Below are positions 39,000 through 47,288 of a stretch of DNA of 56,739 bases, one piece after another; within the stretch, counting starts at the first letter, position 1; every line of letters starts with the position of its first letter. Below the pieces are notes generated by a model that was not told the origin of the DNA, did no database searches, and saw only the letters and a program-made list of their open reading frames with translations. The position numbers and the translations under genes are program-made. The stretch is taken from positions 1 through 56,739 of the forward strand of contig JAFGKM010000034.1 in NCBI GenBank assembly GCA_016928555.1, read 5' to 3'. The DNA is from Candidatus Omnitrophota bacterium. GTDB lineage: Bacteria > Ratteibacteria > UBA8468 > B48-G9 > JAFGKM01.

Positions 39000-40100
39000 T
39001 TACCCCTTCAGCTTCGCTATCACGGGCTGTCCCGCATCGGGCATCCACACATTGTCGGGATTTTCACATATCAGCCTTATCGCGGATTCCTCGGATGCAA
39101 GATAAATGAATTCGCCTTTCTCCGCGGCAACCAGCGGCCTCAGCTTAATCCTGTCGTTCAACCCTACCATTGCGGTTGAATTGGCAACGATAATCGCAAA
39201 AGGGCCGTTTATCAGCGCCGAAGAATATATAATCCTCAGCGTTTTTAAGAATTCCCTGTTGCGCTCATCCTTTTCCCTTTCTATTTCGCTCCAGAAAGGA
39301 GCGGCGAGTATCTTTCCTATCAGCTCAAAATCCAGTTTATGCTTTCTGCCCAGCAGGTCAAAAAGATAGGTTATCACCTCGGTGTCCGTGAAAAACGTGC
39401 AGTAATACCCCGCATTTTCAAGATATCTCCTGTTTATGCCGTAAGAAGAAATCTCCCCGTTATGTACGACGGACCAGTCAAGTATCCCGAAAGGATGGGC
39501 TCCGCCCCACCATCCCACCGTGTTTGTCGGAAACCTGTTGTGGGCGGTCCATATGTATCCTTTGTAATCCTCTATCCTGTAAAATTCCCCTATCTCGCCC
39601 GGATTGCCGACGCCCTTGAATATCCCCATGTTTTTCCCCGAGGAGAAGACACAGGCGCCTTTAAAGTTCCGGTTGATGTCCATGGCCGTTTTTATTACGT
39701 AATCCTCTTCGGCGGCGGACTCGGGAGCAAAACCGTTTTTCACGTTAAGGAAATACCGGAAAAGGAGAGGAACATACTTCAGCGCATCCACTTTCCTGGT
39801 CGGTATAGGCTCTTCGTTTACAACCTCAAAACGGGATTCAATGTATTCTTCCACAAGCTCCCTTGCTTTACGCTCGTCATACATAATGTGGAAACACCAG
39901 TTGTCCGCGTATTCGGGATATATCCCGTAACCGGCGTAGCCCGAACCCAGGCCGTTGCCCCTTTCCGTCATACTGCATATGGACGCCAGTATCCCGTCGC
40001 CGGAAAAAACCTTCCCTGTCCTGTTCATTATCCCGGATACTCCGCATCCGGACGGCACCCTGCCGCTCCTCTCTCTTTCCTTCAGTTGTCCGTATTCCAT
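39000..40100 (-). CDS. Glutamate synthase class II amidotransferase subunit (GltB1)
   Basis: About 366 residues. The catalytic Cys is Cys19 in SGCGVSGI, after an 18-residue propeptide. Amidotransferase signatures include [20 protein letters not shown] and [11 protein letters not shown]. The ATG at 40100 has AAAGGGAA just upstream. It releases ammonia from glutamine for the FMN subunit. A half family C palindrome lies between it and glnA. Confidence 0.93.
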   Translation of the reverse strand: MEYGQLKERERSGRVPSGCGVSGIMNRTGKVFSGDGILASICSMTERGNGLGSGYAGYGIYPEYADNWCFHIMYDERKARELVEEYIESRFEVVNEEPIPTRKVDALKYVPLLFRYFLNVKNGFAPESAAEEDYVIKTAMDINRNFKGACVFSSGKNMGIFKGVGNPGEIGEFYRIEDYKGYIWTAHNRFPTNTVGWWGGAHPFGILDWSVVHNGEISSYGINRRYLENAGYYCTFFTDTEVITYLFDLLGRKHKLDFELIGKILAAPFWSEIEREKDERNREFLKTLRIIYSSALINGPFAIIVANSTAMVGLNDRIKLRPLVAAEKGEFIYLASEESAIRLICENPDNVWMPDAGQPVIAKLKG

Positions 40101-40113
40101 TGTTCCCTTTAAA

Positions 40114-40139
40114 AACCGTGCGATAAATCGCACCGCTAC
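40114..40139. repeat. Half-unit of palindrome family C
   Basis: AACCGTGCGATAAATCGCAC then CGCTAC. It matches the right half of the 41558-41609 copy. Immediately after it is a TTGTCATTGCGAGG sequence resembling another common dispersed repeat. Confidence 0.7.
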
Positions 40140-40183
40140 AATTTGTCATTGCGAGGCGGAAAAGATTGCCCCCCCTCCTTTTA

Positions 40184-41518
40184 TCACAGAAGCGGGAGAT
40201 ATGTGCTCAACTCGTACTCATGCACCCGCTTTCTGTACTCGTCCCACTCAATCTTTTTCGCCGCAATCAGGTTGCCGAATATGTGTTCGCCCAGCACCTC
40301 TTTAAGCAGGCCGCTTGCCTCTGCAACCTCAATCGCCTCTATCAGGCTGCCCGGCAGGCACTCCACGCCCAGCTCCTTCATCTCCCCGGCCGTCAGATGG
40401 TACACATCCCTCTCTAAAGGCTCTGTCAGCGGGTATTTGTTGTCTATCCCCTTCATCCCAGCCGCCAGCATGCACGCAAACGCAAGGTACGGGTTGCACG
40501 CGGGATCCGGCGAACGGAATTCCACCCGCGTCGCCTTCTCTTTCCCCGGCTGGTACATCGGCACTCTCAACATCGCACTGCGGTTGCGCCGCGCCCAGCA
40601 GATGTACACCGGCGCCTCATAGCCGACTACAAGACGCTTGTAGGAGTTTACCCACTGGTTGCACACAAGCGTTATCTCGCGCGCGTGCTTCATTATCCCG
40701 GCTATGTAGTGTTTGCCCTCCGCCGACAGGTGGTATTTGTCCCCCGCTTCAAAAAACAGGTTTCTGTCCCCCTTGAATATGGACTGGTGCGTGTGCATCC
40801 CCGAACCGTTGACTCCGTATATCGGCTTGGGCATGAACGTCGCGTATAACCCCTTTATCTGCGCTATCTCCTTCAGCACCATGCGGTAGACCATGACTAT
40901 GTCGGCCATCGTCATGCCGTCCTTGTAGCGCAGGTCTATTTCGTGCTGGGACGGCGCTACCTCGTGGTGCGAGTACTCAACGTCTATCCCCATCTTCTCC
41001 AGCGTAAGTATCGTCTCCCTGCGCACTTCGTTGCCCGCATCTAAAGTAGTTATGTCAAAATATCCGCCTTCATCCAGTATTTCCGTGGATTTCTCGTTCT
41101 TAAATATGAAAAACTCCAGTTCCGGGCCGGCATAAAAGGTGTAGCCCTTCTTGCCTATCTTCTCCAGCTGTTTCCTCAGAATGTAGCGAGAATCACCCTC
41201 GTAAGGCGTCCGGTCAGGGTTGAGTATGTCGCACAGCATGCCTGCAACGGCTTTCTCCTTAGGCCTGTACGGCAGAACGGTAAAGGTGCCGGTGTCGGGC
41301 ATTGCTACCATATCAGACTCGTCTATCCGCGCAAATCCCTTGATGGATGAGCCGTCAAAGCCCATCCCGTCTTCAAGCGCCCCCTTCAACTCGTCTGTCG
41401 TTATGTTAAACCCCTTCATCTGGCCGGTGATGTCCGCAAACCACAGGCGGATAAACTTAATGTCGTTTTCCTTCGCCATCTTCAGAACATCGTCTTTCTT
41501 TAAGTTTTTGTTGTTCAT
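40184..41518 (-). CDS. glnA: Glutamine synthetase, type I
   Basis: Forms glutamine from glutamate, ammonia and ATP. 444 residues, GSI-alpha size. Signatures are MGFDGSSIKGF, AGPELEFF, EVAPSQHEID, NGSGMHTHQS and RRNRSAMLRVP. The adenylylation-loop sequence of GSI-beta is absent, so regulation probably does not involve GlnE. GGAG lies nine bases before the ATG. It opens the glutamate synthase block and follows the glnB terminator, so it may be reached by readthrough or an unrecognised promoter. Confidence 0.96.
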   Translation of the reverse strand: MNNKNLKKDDVLKMAKENDIKFIRLWFADITGQMKGFNITTDELKGALEDGMGFDGSSIKGFARIDESDMVAMPDTGTFTVLPYRPKEKAVAGMLCDILNPDRTPYEGDSRYILRKQLEKIGKKGYTFYAGPELEFFIFKNEKSTEILDEGGYFDITTLDAGNEVRRETILTLEKMGIDVEYSHHEVAPSQHEIDLRYKDGMTMADIVMVYRMVLKEIAQIKGLYATFMPKPIYGVNGSGMHTHQSIFKGDRNLFFEAGDKYHLSAEGKHYIAGIMKHAREITLVCNQWVNSYKRLVVGYEAPVYICWARRNRSAMLRVPMYQPGKEKATRVEFRSPDPACNPYLAFACMLAAGMKGIDNKYPLTEPLERDVYHLTAGEMKELGVECLPGSLIEAIEVAEASGLLKEVLGEHIFGNLIAAKKIEWDEYRKRVHEYELSTYLPLL

Positions 41519-41557
41519 TGTTGCCTTCTCCTATTGCTCCGTTTTAATCCGCATCTT

Positions 41558-41609
41558 GTAGCGGTGGCATTTATGCCACGAACAACCGTGCGATGAATCG
41601 CACCGCTAC
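41558..41609. repeat. Palindrome family C, full copy
   Basis: GTAGCGGTGGCATTTATGCC, a short linker, then GCGATGAATCGCACCGCTAC. On the minus strand it is nearly identical to 52371-52421. Confidence 0.8.
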
Positions 41610-41637
41610 CACCGCTCACCTTTGAACGGCGATAAAA

Positions 41638-41675
41638 ATAAAAAAGCCCGGTCCAGCACCTATGCTGTTCCGGGC
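41638..41675 (-). terminator. Rho-independent terminator after glnB
   Basis: On the minus strand GCCCGG, AGCA/TGCT, CCGGGC form a stem followed by TTTTTT. It ends the amtB-glnB transcript before glnA. Confidence 0.85.
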
Positions 41676-41780
41676 CACATTGCCCCCTCTAATTCCCCTT
41701 TGATTTTAAAATGCCTCTGCACCTTTGCAAAAACTTAGTATATTATACCTCATATTTCCCGCCTGTCAACATTATTTTGT

Positions 41781-42119
41781 TTATAAAATTTCATCCCCCT
41801 CTTCCCCCGTCCTTATGCGAATTGAGTTTTCTACCGGATGGATGAATATCTTCCCGTCGCCTATATCCCCCGTCCTGGCATTATCAACTATGGTTTTTAC
41901 TATATTCCGCAGGTCGCTGTCTTTGACCACCGCCTCCAGCTTCACCTTCGGAAGAGCGTCTATCTTATATTTCTCTCCGCGCCACTGATGAACCACCCCC
42001 TTCTGTTTTCCGTAGCCTTCAATGTCCGTAATCATAAGCCCGCCGCATCCTTGAGATTCAAGGGCATTGAGAACATCCTCCAATTTTTCCGGCCGTATAA
42101 TCGCTTCTATTTTTTTCAT
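41781..42119 (-). CDS. glnB: Nitrogen regulatory protein PII
   Basis: 112 residues. It has KKIEAIIRPEKLEDV, a T-loop GYGKQKGVVHQWRGEKYKIDALPK and the late KIFIHPVENSIRIRTGE. The T-loop Tyr in EKY aligns with the residue uridylylated in proteobacteria. It lies just downstream of amtB, the classic AmtB-GlnK/GlnB pair that regulates ammonium entry. A strong terminator follows. Confidence 0.96.
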   Translation of the reverse strand: MKKIEAIIRPEKLEDVLNALESQGCGGLMITDIEGYGKQKGVVHQWRGEKYKIDALPKVKLEAVVKDSDLRNIVKTIVDNARTGDIGDGKIFIHPVENSIRIRTGEEGDEIL

Positions 42120-42134
42120 TTTGCGAACCTCCCT

Positions 42135-43466
42135 TCATTTATCTTTAAAACCTGCCGCGATATGCGCAGGTTTTCTGCTCAAAAATTCAGGATACGCCGA
42201 ATTGCCGTGCTCGCCGACATCAAGTCCGTCTATCTCTTCCCGCAAACTCACCCTGATGCCCATGACGGCACTGATAAGCCACCAGCCGGCCAGCGCAACT
42301 GTAAAAGCATAAAGGCCTACGGTAACAACGCCCGTAAGCTGTACGAGAAACAATCCGGAGCCTCCGCCGAAAAATAAGCCGCTGCCCCCGCAGCTGATGC
42401 CTGCAATTTTATCCTGCGCGAATAATCCTACGCACAGAGTGCCGAATATTCCGTTTACCAGATGCACCGACAGCGCTCCTACCGGATCGTCAATCCGCAG
42501 ACGGTCAAACATTATAACCGAAAGCACAACCAGAATTCCCGCGGCAAAACCTATGATGACGGAACTCGGCACGCTGACAAAAGCGCAGGGGGCGGTAATC
42601 GCCACCAGCCCGGCAAGACAGCCGTTAAGCGTCATGCCCAGGTCCGGCTTCCCTATCAAAATCCAGGAAAGAACGGTTGAACTCATAATCGCGGCGGCCG
42701 CCGACATATTGGTGGTAATCGCAACATGGCTTATCGCCAAAGGGTCGGCGGTCATAGTAGAGCCCGGGTTGAACCCGAACCAGCCGAACCAGAGCACGAA
42801 AGTCCCCAGAGTTGCCATGGACAGGTTATGTCCCGGGATGGCATTAATCCTGCCTCCGGAGTATCTGCCGAAACGCGGGCCAAGAAGCAGTACGCCTGCC
42901 AGAGCGGCCCATCCTCCTACGGAATGAACGACCGTTGAACCGGCAAAATCAGAAAACCCTTTCCCTGCAAGCCATCCTCCTCCCCATATCCAGTGGCCGA
43001 CAACCGGATAAATCAGCGTAGTCATGATAAAAGAGAATATGATGAAGGAAACGTATTTTATGCGTTCAGCCACCGCGCCCGACACAATCGTGGCGGCGGT
43101 ACCGCAAAACACAAGCTGGAAGAAAAACTTTGCCCATAAAGGCACGCCGGCCCATGAAATTGCGGAATAGACGCCCAGATATGCAGAGCCCGTTGCCGGA
43201 GAATTATCCGGCCCGCCGGCGAAAAACAGTCCTTTTAAACCAACGAAAGAATTGCCGTCTCCGAACATGAGGCCCCAGCCTATGAGAAGAAAGCCCAGAG
43301 AAGAAACGGCAAACACCACAAAGTTCTTGGAAAGAATGTTCGCGCAATTCTTAACTCTTGCAAATCCCGCTTCCACCATCGCAAAACCAAGATTCATAAA
43401 AAAAATCATTTTTGCCGTGATTAAAACCCATATGGTATCAATGATAATCTTCATGTTCCCATCCAT
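42135..43466 (-). CDS. amtB: Ammonium transporter
   Basis: About 443 residues with 11-12 transmembrane helices. The ammonium channel signature around DFAGSTVVHSVGGWAALAG and the twin-His region SVHLVNGIFGTL are present. The ATG at 43466 has AAGGGGG five bases upstream; the frame continues upstream through regulatory hairpins and is not coding there. It is cotranscribed with glnB from a consensus promoter and a long structured leader. Confidence 0.95.
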   Translation of the reverse strand: MDGNMKIIIDTIWVLITAKMIFFMNLGFAMVEAGFARVKNCANILSKNFVVFAVSSLGFLLIGWGLMFGDGNSFVGLKGLFFAGGPDNSPATGSAYLGVYSAISWAGVPLWAKFFFQLVFCGTAATIVSGAVAERIKYVSFIIFSFIMTTLIYPVVGHWIWGGGWLAGKGFSDFAGSTVVHSVGGWAALAGVLLLGPRFGRYSGGRINAIPGHNLSMATLGTFVLWFGWFGFNPGSTMTADPLAISHVAITTNMSAAAAIMSSTVLSWILIGKPDLGMTLNGCLAGLVAITAPCAFVSVPSSVIIGFAAGILVVLSVIMFDRLRIDDPVGALSVHLVNGIFGTLCVGLFAQDKIAGISCGGSGLFFGGGSGLFLVQLTGVVTVGLYAFTVALAGWWLISAVMGIRVSLREEIDGLDVGEHGNSAYPEFLSRKPAHIAAGFKDK

Positions 43467-43496
43467 GTTTTCCCCCTTTTCAAAGCCGAAAAATTC

Positions 43497-43538
43497 AAAA
43501 AAAACGTCTTGAAAAATCCGCCGTGGATTTTCAAGACG
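43497..43538 (-). terminator. Leader terminator T2 upstream of amtB
   Basis: On the minus strand GTCTTGAAAATCC pairs with GGATTTTTCAAGAC and is followed by eight T. It lies 30 bases before the amtB start, so it would act as an attenuator. Confidence 0.75.
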
Positions 43539-43549
43539 CCTTAGTCCTT

Positions 43550-43596
43550 TAAAAAAACAAGCCCTTTTCAAAGCATGCTTTGCTTTGGAAAAGGGC
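43550..43596 (-). terminator. Leader terminator T1 upstream of amtB
   Basis: On the minus strand GCCCTTTTCCAAAGCA pairs with TGCTTTGAAAAGGGC (one bulge) and is followed by TTGTTTTTTT. With T2 it makes a tandem attenuator. Confidence 0.75.
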
Positions 43597-43601
43597 GTCT
43601 T
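43594..43601 (-). promoter_or_regulatory. Candidate anti-terminator strand in the amtB leader
   Basis: AAGACGCC on the minus strand here is exactly complementary to the 5' arm of T2 at 43533-43540 and overlaps T1's stem. Pairing the two would exclude both terminators. Confidence 0.5.
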
Positions 43602-43620
43602 TACCTTTTACAGATTATGC

Positions 43621-43638
43621 GGGGGCTTCCATGCCCCC
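43621..43638 (-). promoter_or_regulatory. Leader hairpin with A-x-x-G hexaloop
   Basis: On the minus strand GGGGGC-ATGGAA-GCCCCC. A six-base loop with A at position 1 and G at position 4 is what ANTAR-domain antiterminators recognise, but I could not find the required second hairpin of the same type. Confidence 0.4.
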
Positions 43639-43666
43639 ATGACATCTTTGTTGCTTACTGCCAAAG

Positions 43667-43695
43667 AATATACCTCTTTTTATTTATCCTGTCAA
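43667..43695 (-). promoter_or_regulatory. Promoter of amtB-glnB
   Basis: On the minus strand TTGACA, 17 bases, TATATT. Transcription would start near 43660, giving a leader of about 195 bases. Confidence 0.75.
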
Positions 43696-43752
43696 CATTT
43701 GTTTATACCGCACTTTCCTTCGTACGTTGTATTATGATAAAATGGAAAAGAC

Positions 43753-44433
43753 ATGAACGAAAAGATAGCAGTGCTGGAAGACGAAAAGGACATACTTGAG
43801 CTCATAGCCCTGCACCTCGGAAAAGCGGGGTACAGAGTGGAAAAATTTTCAAAGGCCGACGACCTTTTCAAAGCCGCCGAAAAGGAATCCTTCGCACTAC
43901 TCGTGCTTGACCTCATACTCCCGGACATGGACGGAATTGACGTATGCAAACACATAAAATCCTCTTCCGAATTATCCTCGCTTCCGGTTGTCATGGTAAC
44001 GGCAAAAACAGAGCTTGCGGACAAACTGGTAGGCCTTGAAGTAGGAGCGGACGATTATATAACAAAGCCTTTTTCTCCCAAGGAGCTCGTTGCGAGAGTC
44101 AGGGCGATACTAAGGCGTTATTCGCCAAAACCCGGAAGCGAGAAAATCCGCATAGGTAAAATACTTCTTATAGACCCTGCCCGCCGCGAGGTTTACGTTG
44201 ACGACAAGAAAATAGAGCTGACGTTCGCGGAGTTCGGTATACTGCAGATACTGGCCTCAAAAAAAGGCTGGGTTTTCACAAGGGAAAAAATTATTGACAC
44301 CCTTTGGGAAGGGGAAAAAGCAGTCATTGACCGAACGGTGGACGTACACGTGAAAAACCTGCGCGAAAAACTCGGAAAAGCGAAAAAGCACATAAAAAAC
44401 ATAAGGGGAGTCGGGTACAAAATAGAAGAATGA
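43753..44433 (+). CDS. phoB: Phosphate regulon response regulator
   Basis: An OmpR/PhoB-type regulator, 226 residues. The receiver (1-122) has VLEDEKD, LDLILPDMDG and TKPFSPKEL. The winged-helix output domain (135-226) ends NIRGVGYKIEE. It overlaps the kinase gene by four bases and precedes the pst operon, which justifies the PhoB name over other OmpR-family members. Confidence 0.92.
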   Translation: MNEKIAVLEDEKDILELIALHLGKAGYRVEKFSKADDLFKAAEKESFALLVLDLILPDMDGIDVCKHIKSSSELSSLPVVMVTAKTELADKLVGLEVGADDYITKPFSPKELVARVRAILRRYSPKPGSEKIRIGKILLIDPARREVYVDDKKIELTFAEFGILQILASKKGWVFTREKIIDTLWEGEKAVIDRTVDVHVKNLREKLGKAKKHIKNIRGVGYKIEE

Positions 44434-45569
44434 GCCAGATAATCCTGTTACTGCTTCTTACGGCGGCCGTCTTGATTGCCATATCTTTCCATCTGCGGGT
44501 GAGACGCCTTATCAGGTCTTCGGAAAATCTCTCAATACGGTACACGTCCCTTTCAGAAACCGGTGAGGCGCTGAAAATCAGAATGGAGCAGATAATGAAT
44601 TCTTTCCCGTCTCCCGTTCTGCTTATAGACAGGGATGGGATTATATCCTTCGCAAACGCTGAGGCGAAAAAACTTGCCGGCGCCGGGGAGATTGAGGGAA
44701 ACAACTATCTTAAGTTTTTCAAAGAACCCGATTTTATAAATTCTGTTCAGGAAGTCCATAAGAATGCCCTGCCCTTTGAAAGAGAAGTTTCATTAAGCGG
44801 CCGCACTTTCCTCACGCGATTCTGCCCTCTCGGAGAAGAGGGAGACGTACTGATATCCGGCAGAGACGTTACGGCCGAAAAAGAACTGGAGAGGATAAAG
44901 CAGGAATTGGTTACAAACATGTCCCACGAACTGAAAACGCCGCTGACCGCAATAAAGGGCTACGTGGAAACGCTGTACGATGAAATCCCGACTGAACCGC
45001 AAAGACACCTTGACATAATCCGGAAGCATACCGACCGGCTGATTAATATCGTAAATGACATACTTTCTCTTTCCGGACTTGAGGAAATAAAAAAAATTGA
45101 AATACGGCTGGTTGACATAAAGGAGATTGTTGACGGCGTTTTAAAAATGTTCGCGGGAAAAATCAAGGACAAAAACCTGACGCTTGAAGTTGCCATGGAT
45201 GAAGAAAACAGATATGTCCGGGGAGACAGGTTCAAGATTGAGGAAATGTTTATAAACCTTGTAGACAACGCCCTAAGATATACGGATAAAGGAAGCATAG
45301 CCATAAAAAGCCACAGAAAAGACAGCTCTCTCATCATAAGCATAAAAGATACCGGCATAGGAATCCCGGAAAGAGACCTGCCGAGGATATTTGAAAGGTT
45401 TTATGTCGTTGATAAGTCCCGCTCAAAAGAGACGGGAGGCACGGGCCTCGGCCTTTCAATAGTAAAACATATCGTAATGCTCCACAAAGGAGAAATTGAC
45501 ATAAAAAGCTCTCTTTCAGCCGGCACCGAAGTACTTCTCACCCTCCCGCTCTCCGAAGTTTCTTCATAG
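44430..45569 (+). CDS. phoR: Phosphate regulon sensor histidine kinase
   Basis: 379 residues. One N-terminal transmembrane helix (IILLLLLTAAVLIAISF) is followed by a PAS domain (about 55-150), HisKA with NMSHELKTPLTAIKG, and HATPase with NLVDNALRY, DTGIGIPERD and GTGLGLS. The absence of a periplasmic domain is typical of PhoR, which senses phosphate through PstSCAB-PhoU. It starts in the phoB stop codon. Confidence 0.9.
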   Translation: MSQIILLLLLTAAVLIAISFHLRVRRLIRSSENLSIRYTSLSETGEALKIRMEQIMNSFPSPVLLIDRDGIISFANAEAKKLAGAGEIEGNNYLKFFKEPDFINSVQEVHKNALPFEREVSLSGRTFLTRFCPLGEEGDVLISGRDVTAEKELERIKQELVTNMSHELKTPLTAIKGYVETLYDEIPTEPQRHLDIIRKHTDRLINIVNDILSLSGLEEIKKIEIRLVDIKEIVDGVLKMFAGKIKDKNLTLEVAMDEENRYVRGDRFKIEEMFINLVDNALRYTDKGSIAIKSHRKDSSLIISIKDTGIGIPERDLPRIFERFYVVDKSRSKETGGTGLGLSIVKHIVMLHKGEIDIKSSLSAGTEVLLTLPLSEVSS

Positions 45570-45961
45570 AGAAACAATCCTGTGTAATTCAAGCTAATTT
45601 GCCGTCAATTGTATTGTATACCGGTTTGAGTTCGCCAGAGAGCGAGGCGCCAAGGAGGTAGGCAATGAGGCGTACTATAAAGTACGTTGAGGAAGTCGAC
45701 CGACGCTGGCAACAAAGCTCTATGTATGAAATCAAACCGGTATCAAATCCGATTTAACCAATTCCTAACACAATCCTGATTAGTTCCTTATCCCCGAACG
45801 GTAAAGTATATGCGAACAAAATTTCTTTTTCTCTCGTAAAATGCCGCAAAGGAGGTGGAAAAAAGAAAGGCGCGCGGGACAGGAAGAAAATCGCTCACAG
45901 ATAAAAACAGAAATTAACGGAATGGATAAGGGAAGCACATCCGAAAAGGAGAACAAATAAC
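45570..45961. other. Intergenic region before the porin
   Basis: 392 bases. It holds the second family D element (45618-45743). No Pho-box-like direct repeat and no gene are seen. AAAGGAGGTGG at about 45847 looks like a ribosome site but leads no usable frame. Confidence 0.4.
45618..45743. repeat. Structured dispersed element, family D, copy 2
   Basis: Terminal arms ATACCGGTTTGA and TCAAACCGGTAT enclose a core matching 23297-23423, with internal hairpin GCGTAC/GTACGT. Arms differ in sequence between copies but keep complementarity. Confidence 0.75.
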
Positions 45962-47191
45962 ATGAAAAGGTTAATAGTAGCGGTAACGCTGATGCTCACC
46001 ACTGCGCTCGCATTCGGAAGCGAAGTGGAAAGGCTGGTGGATAAGCTGGTGGAAAAAGGCATCCTCACCCAGGGTGAAGCGTACAAGATTGTTGCAGAAG
46101 CGAAAGAAGAAGCTCGCAAGGATGAAGTCGCAATGAAGGGTGAAATTGACAAGGTCCCAGCTTGGATAAAGAACACGAAGTTCAAAGGAGATGCCCGCCT
46201 GAGGTATGAGATGCAGGACAAGGAAGGCAAGACAGACAGGCACAGAGGAAGAATAAGGGTCAGATGGGGATTTGACACACAGGTAAATCCTCAGATTAAA
46301 TTCGGCTTGAGGATTGCATCCGGGAGTGCAGAGCAGACATCCACAAACCAGACGTTTACAAACTCCTTCAGCAGTAAAAACCTGTGGTTGGATAAGGCAT
46401 ATGTCAGCTACTCTCCAATCTCCATACCCTATACGTCAATTATAGGAGGGAAGATGTCAAATCCTTTCTATAACACAGACCTTGTGTGGGACGGAGATGT
46501 AACCCCCGAAGGATTGGCGGTGACCTTTAAGAATTCTACAGCAAACAGCCTTTTCCTTAATGCCGGTTTTTTCCCTCTGCTTGAAATCTCGGGTGATTAC
46601 AACGACCCTTACCTGCTTGGCGCCCAGGTCGGTTTTTCGGGCAAGATTGCTGAAAAAAAATTCAACGCCGGCCTTGCCTACTACCGATACGAAGGTTTAA
46701 AGGATACATTACAGGCAGATATTTCTCCGGGATACGAACCGGACGGAAATACACTTACTCCGGGCGGAGCCTATGTATATAATTACAATCTATGGGATTT
46801 CAACATTGACTTTACGCCTTTTGAAATTCCGGCAGGGAGTTTCAAATTGCCTGTTAAGTTTTACGGAAACTACGTGGTAAATAAAGCCGATGATGTGGAC
46901 GAAGACACCGGATACCTTGTTGGATTCAACATAGGGAAGGCAAGCAAAAAAGGTTCGTGGCAGCTGGGATACAACTACAGGAAAGTGGAAGCAGACTGTG
47001 TGCCTGCCATCTTCAACGATTCGGACATGAACGGCGGAGCCACTGACATTAAGGGGCACAAGCTTGGCTTCACATATGCTCTCACAGATCATTCTACCAT
47101 GGGAATTGCCTATCTTATAGGCGAGAGCCTCGGAGTTAACAGAACCGATGAAAGAAACACACTGCAGTTAGATTATATAGTGAAGTTCTAA
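45962..47191 (+). CDS. Outer-membrane porin (phosphate-selective O/P-like)
   Basis: 409 residues. A signal peptide (about 1-19) is followed by a helical N-terminal segment (LVDKLVEKGILTQGEAYKIVAEA) that may contact peptidoglycan, then an antiparallel beta barrel rich in alternating aromatic strands and ending in Phe (LDYIVKF), the BamA signal. AAGGAGA precedes the ATG. Its place between phoR and pstS argues for outer-membrane passage of phosphate; specificity is inferred from context. Confidence 0.85.
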   Translation: MKRLIVAVTLMLTTALAFGSEVERLVDKLVEKGILTQGEAYKIVAEAKEEARKDEVAMKGEIDKVPAWIKNTKFKGDARLRYEMQDKEGKTDRHRGRIRVRWGFDTQVNPQIKFGLRIASGSAEQTSTNQTFTNSFSSKNLWLDKAYVSYSPISIPYTSIIGGKMSNPFYNTDLVWDGDVTPEGLAVTFKNSTANSLFLNAGFFPLLEISGDYNDPYLLGAQVGFSGKIAEKKFNAGLAYYRYEGLKDTLQADISPGYEPDGNTLTPGGAYVYNYNLWDFNIDFTPFEIPAGSFKLPVKFYGNYVVNKADDVDEDTGYLVGFNIGKASKKGSWQLGYNYRKVEADCVPAIFNDSDMNGGATDIKGHKLGFTYALTDHSTMGIAYLIGESLGVNRTDERNTLQLDYIVKF

Positions 47192-47209
47192 CAATGAAAT
47201 AAGCCCTGT

Positions 47210-47277
47210 ACACCCCCTCATCTTTCCTTCTCTCCAAGTGGGGAGAAGATTAAGGGGAGGCGAATGTGTGAGGGTAA
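47210..47277. repeat. Degenerate family B palindrome
   Basis: CACCCCCTCATCTTTCC facing GGGGAGAAGATTAAGGGGAGG, then TGTGAGGGT. It lies between the porin and pstS and runs into the pstS ribosome site. Confidence 0.65.
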
Positions 47278-47288
47278 AGGAGGAGAAA

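Noticed and set aside
43467-43571. Extended N-terminus of AmtB
   Set aside because: These codons lie within the attenuator hairpins; the ATG at 43466 has a strong ribosome site and matches the family.
45570-45961. Pho box upstream of the porin
   Set aside because: No pair of CTGTCAT-like direct repeats is visible; a diverged box cannot be excluded.
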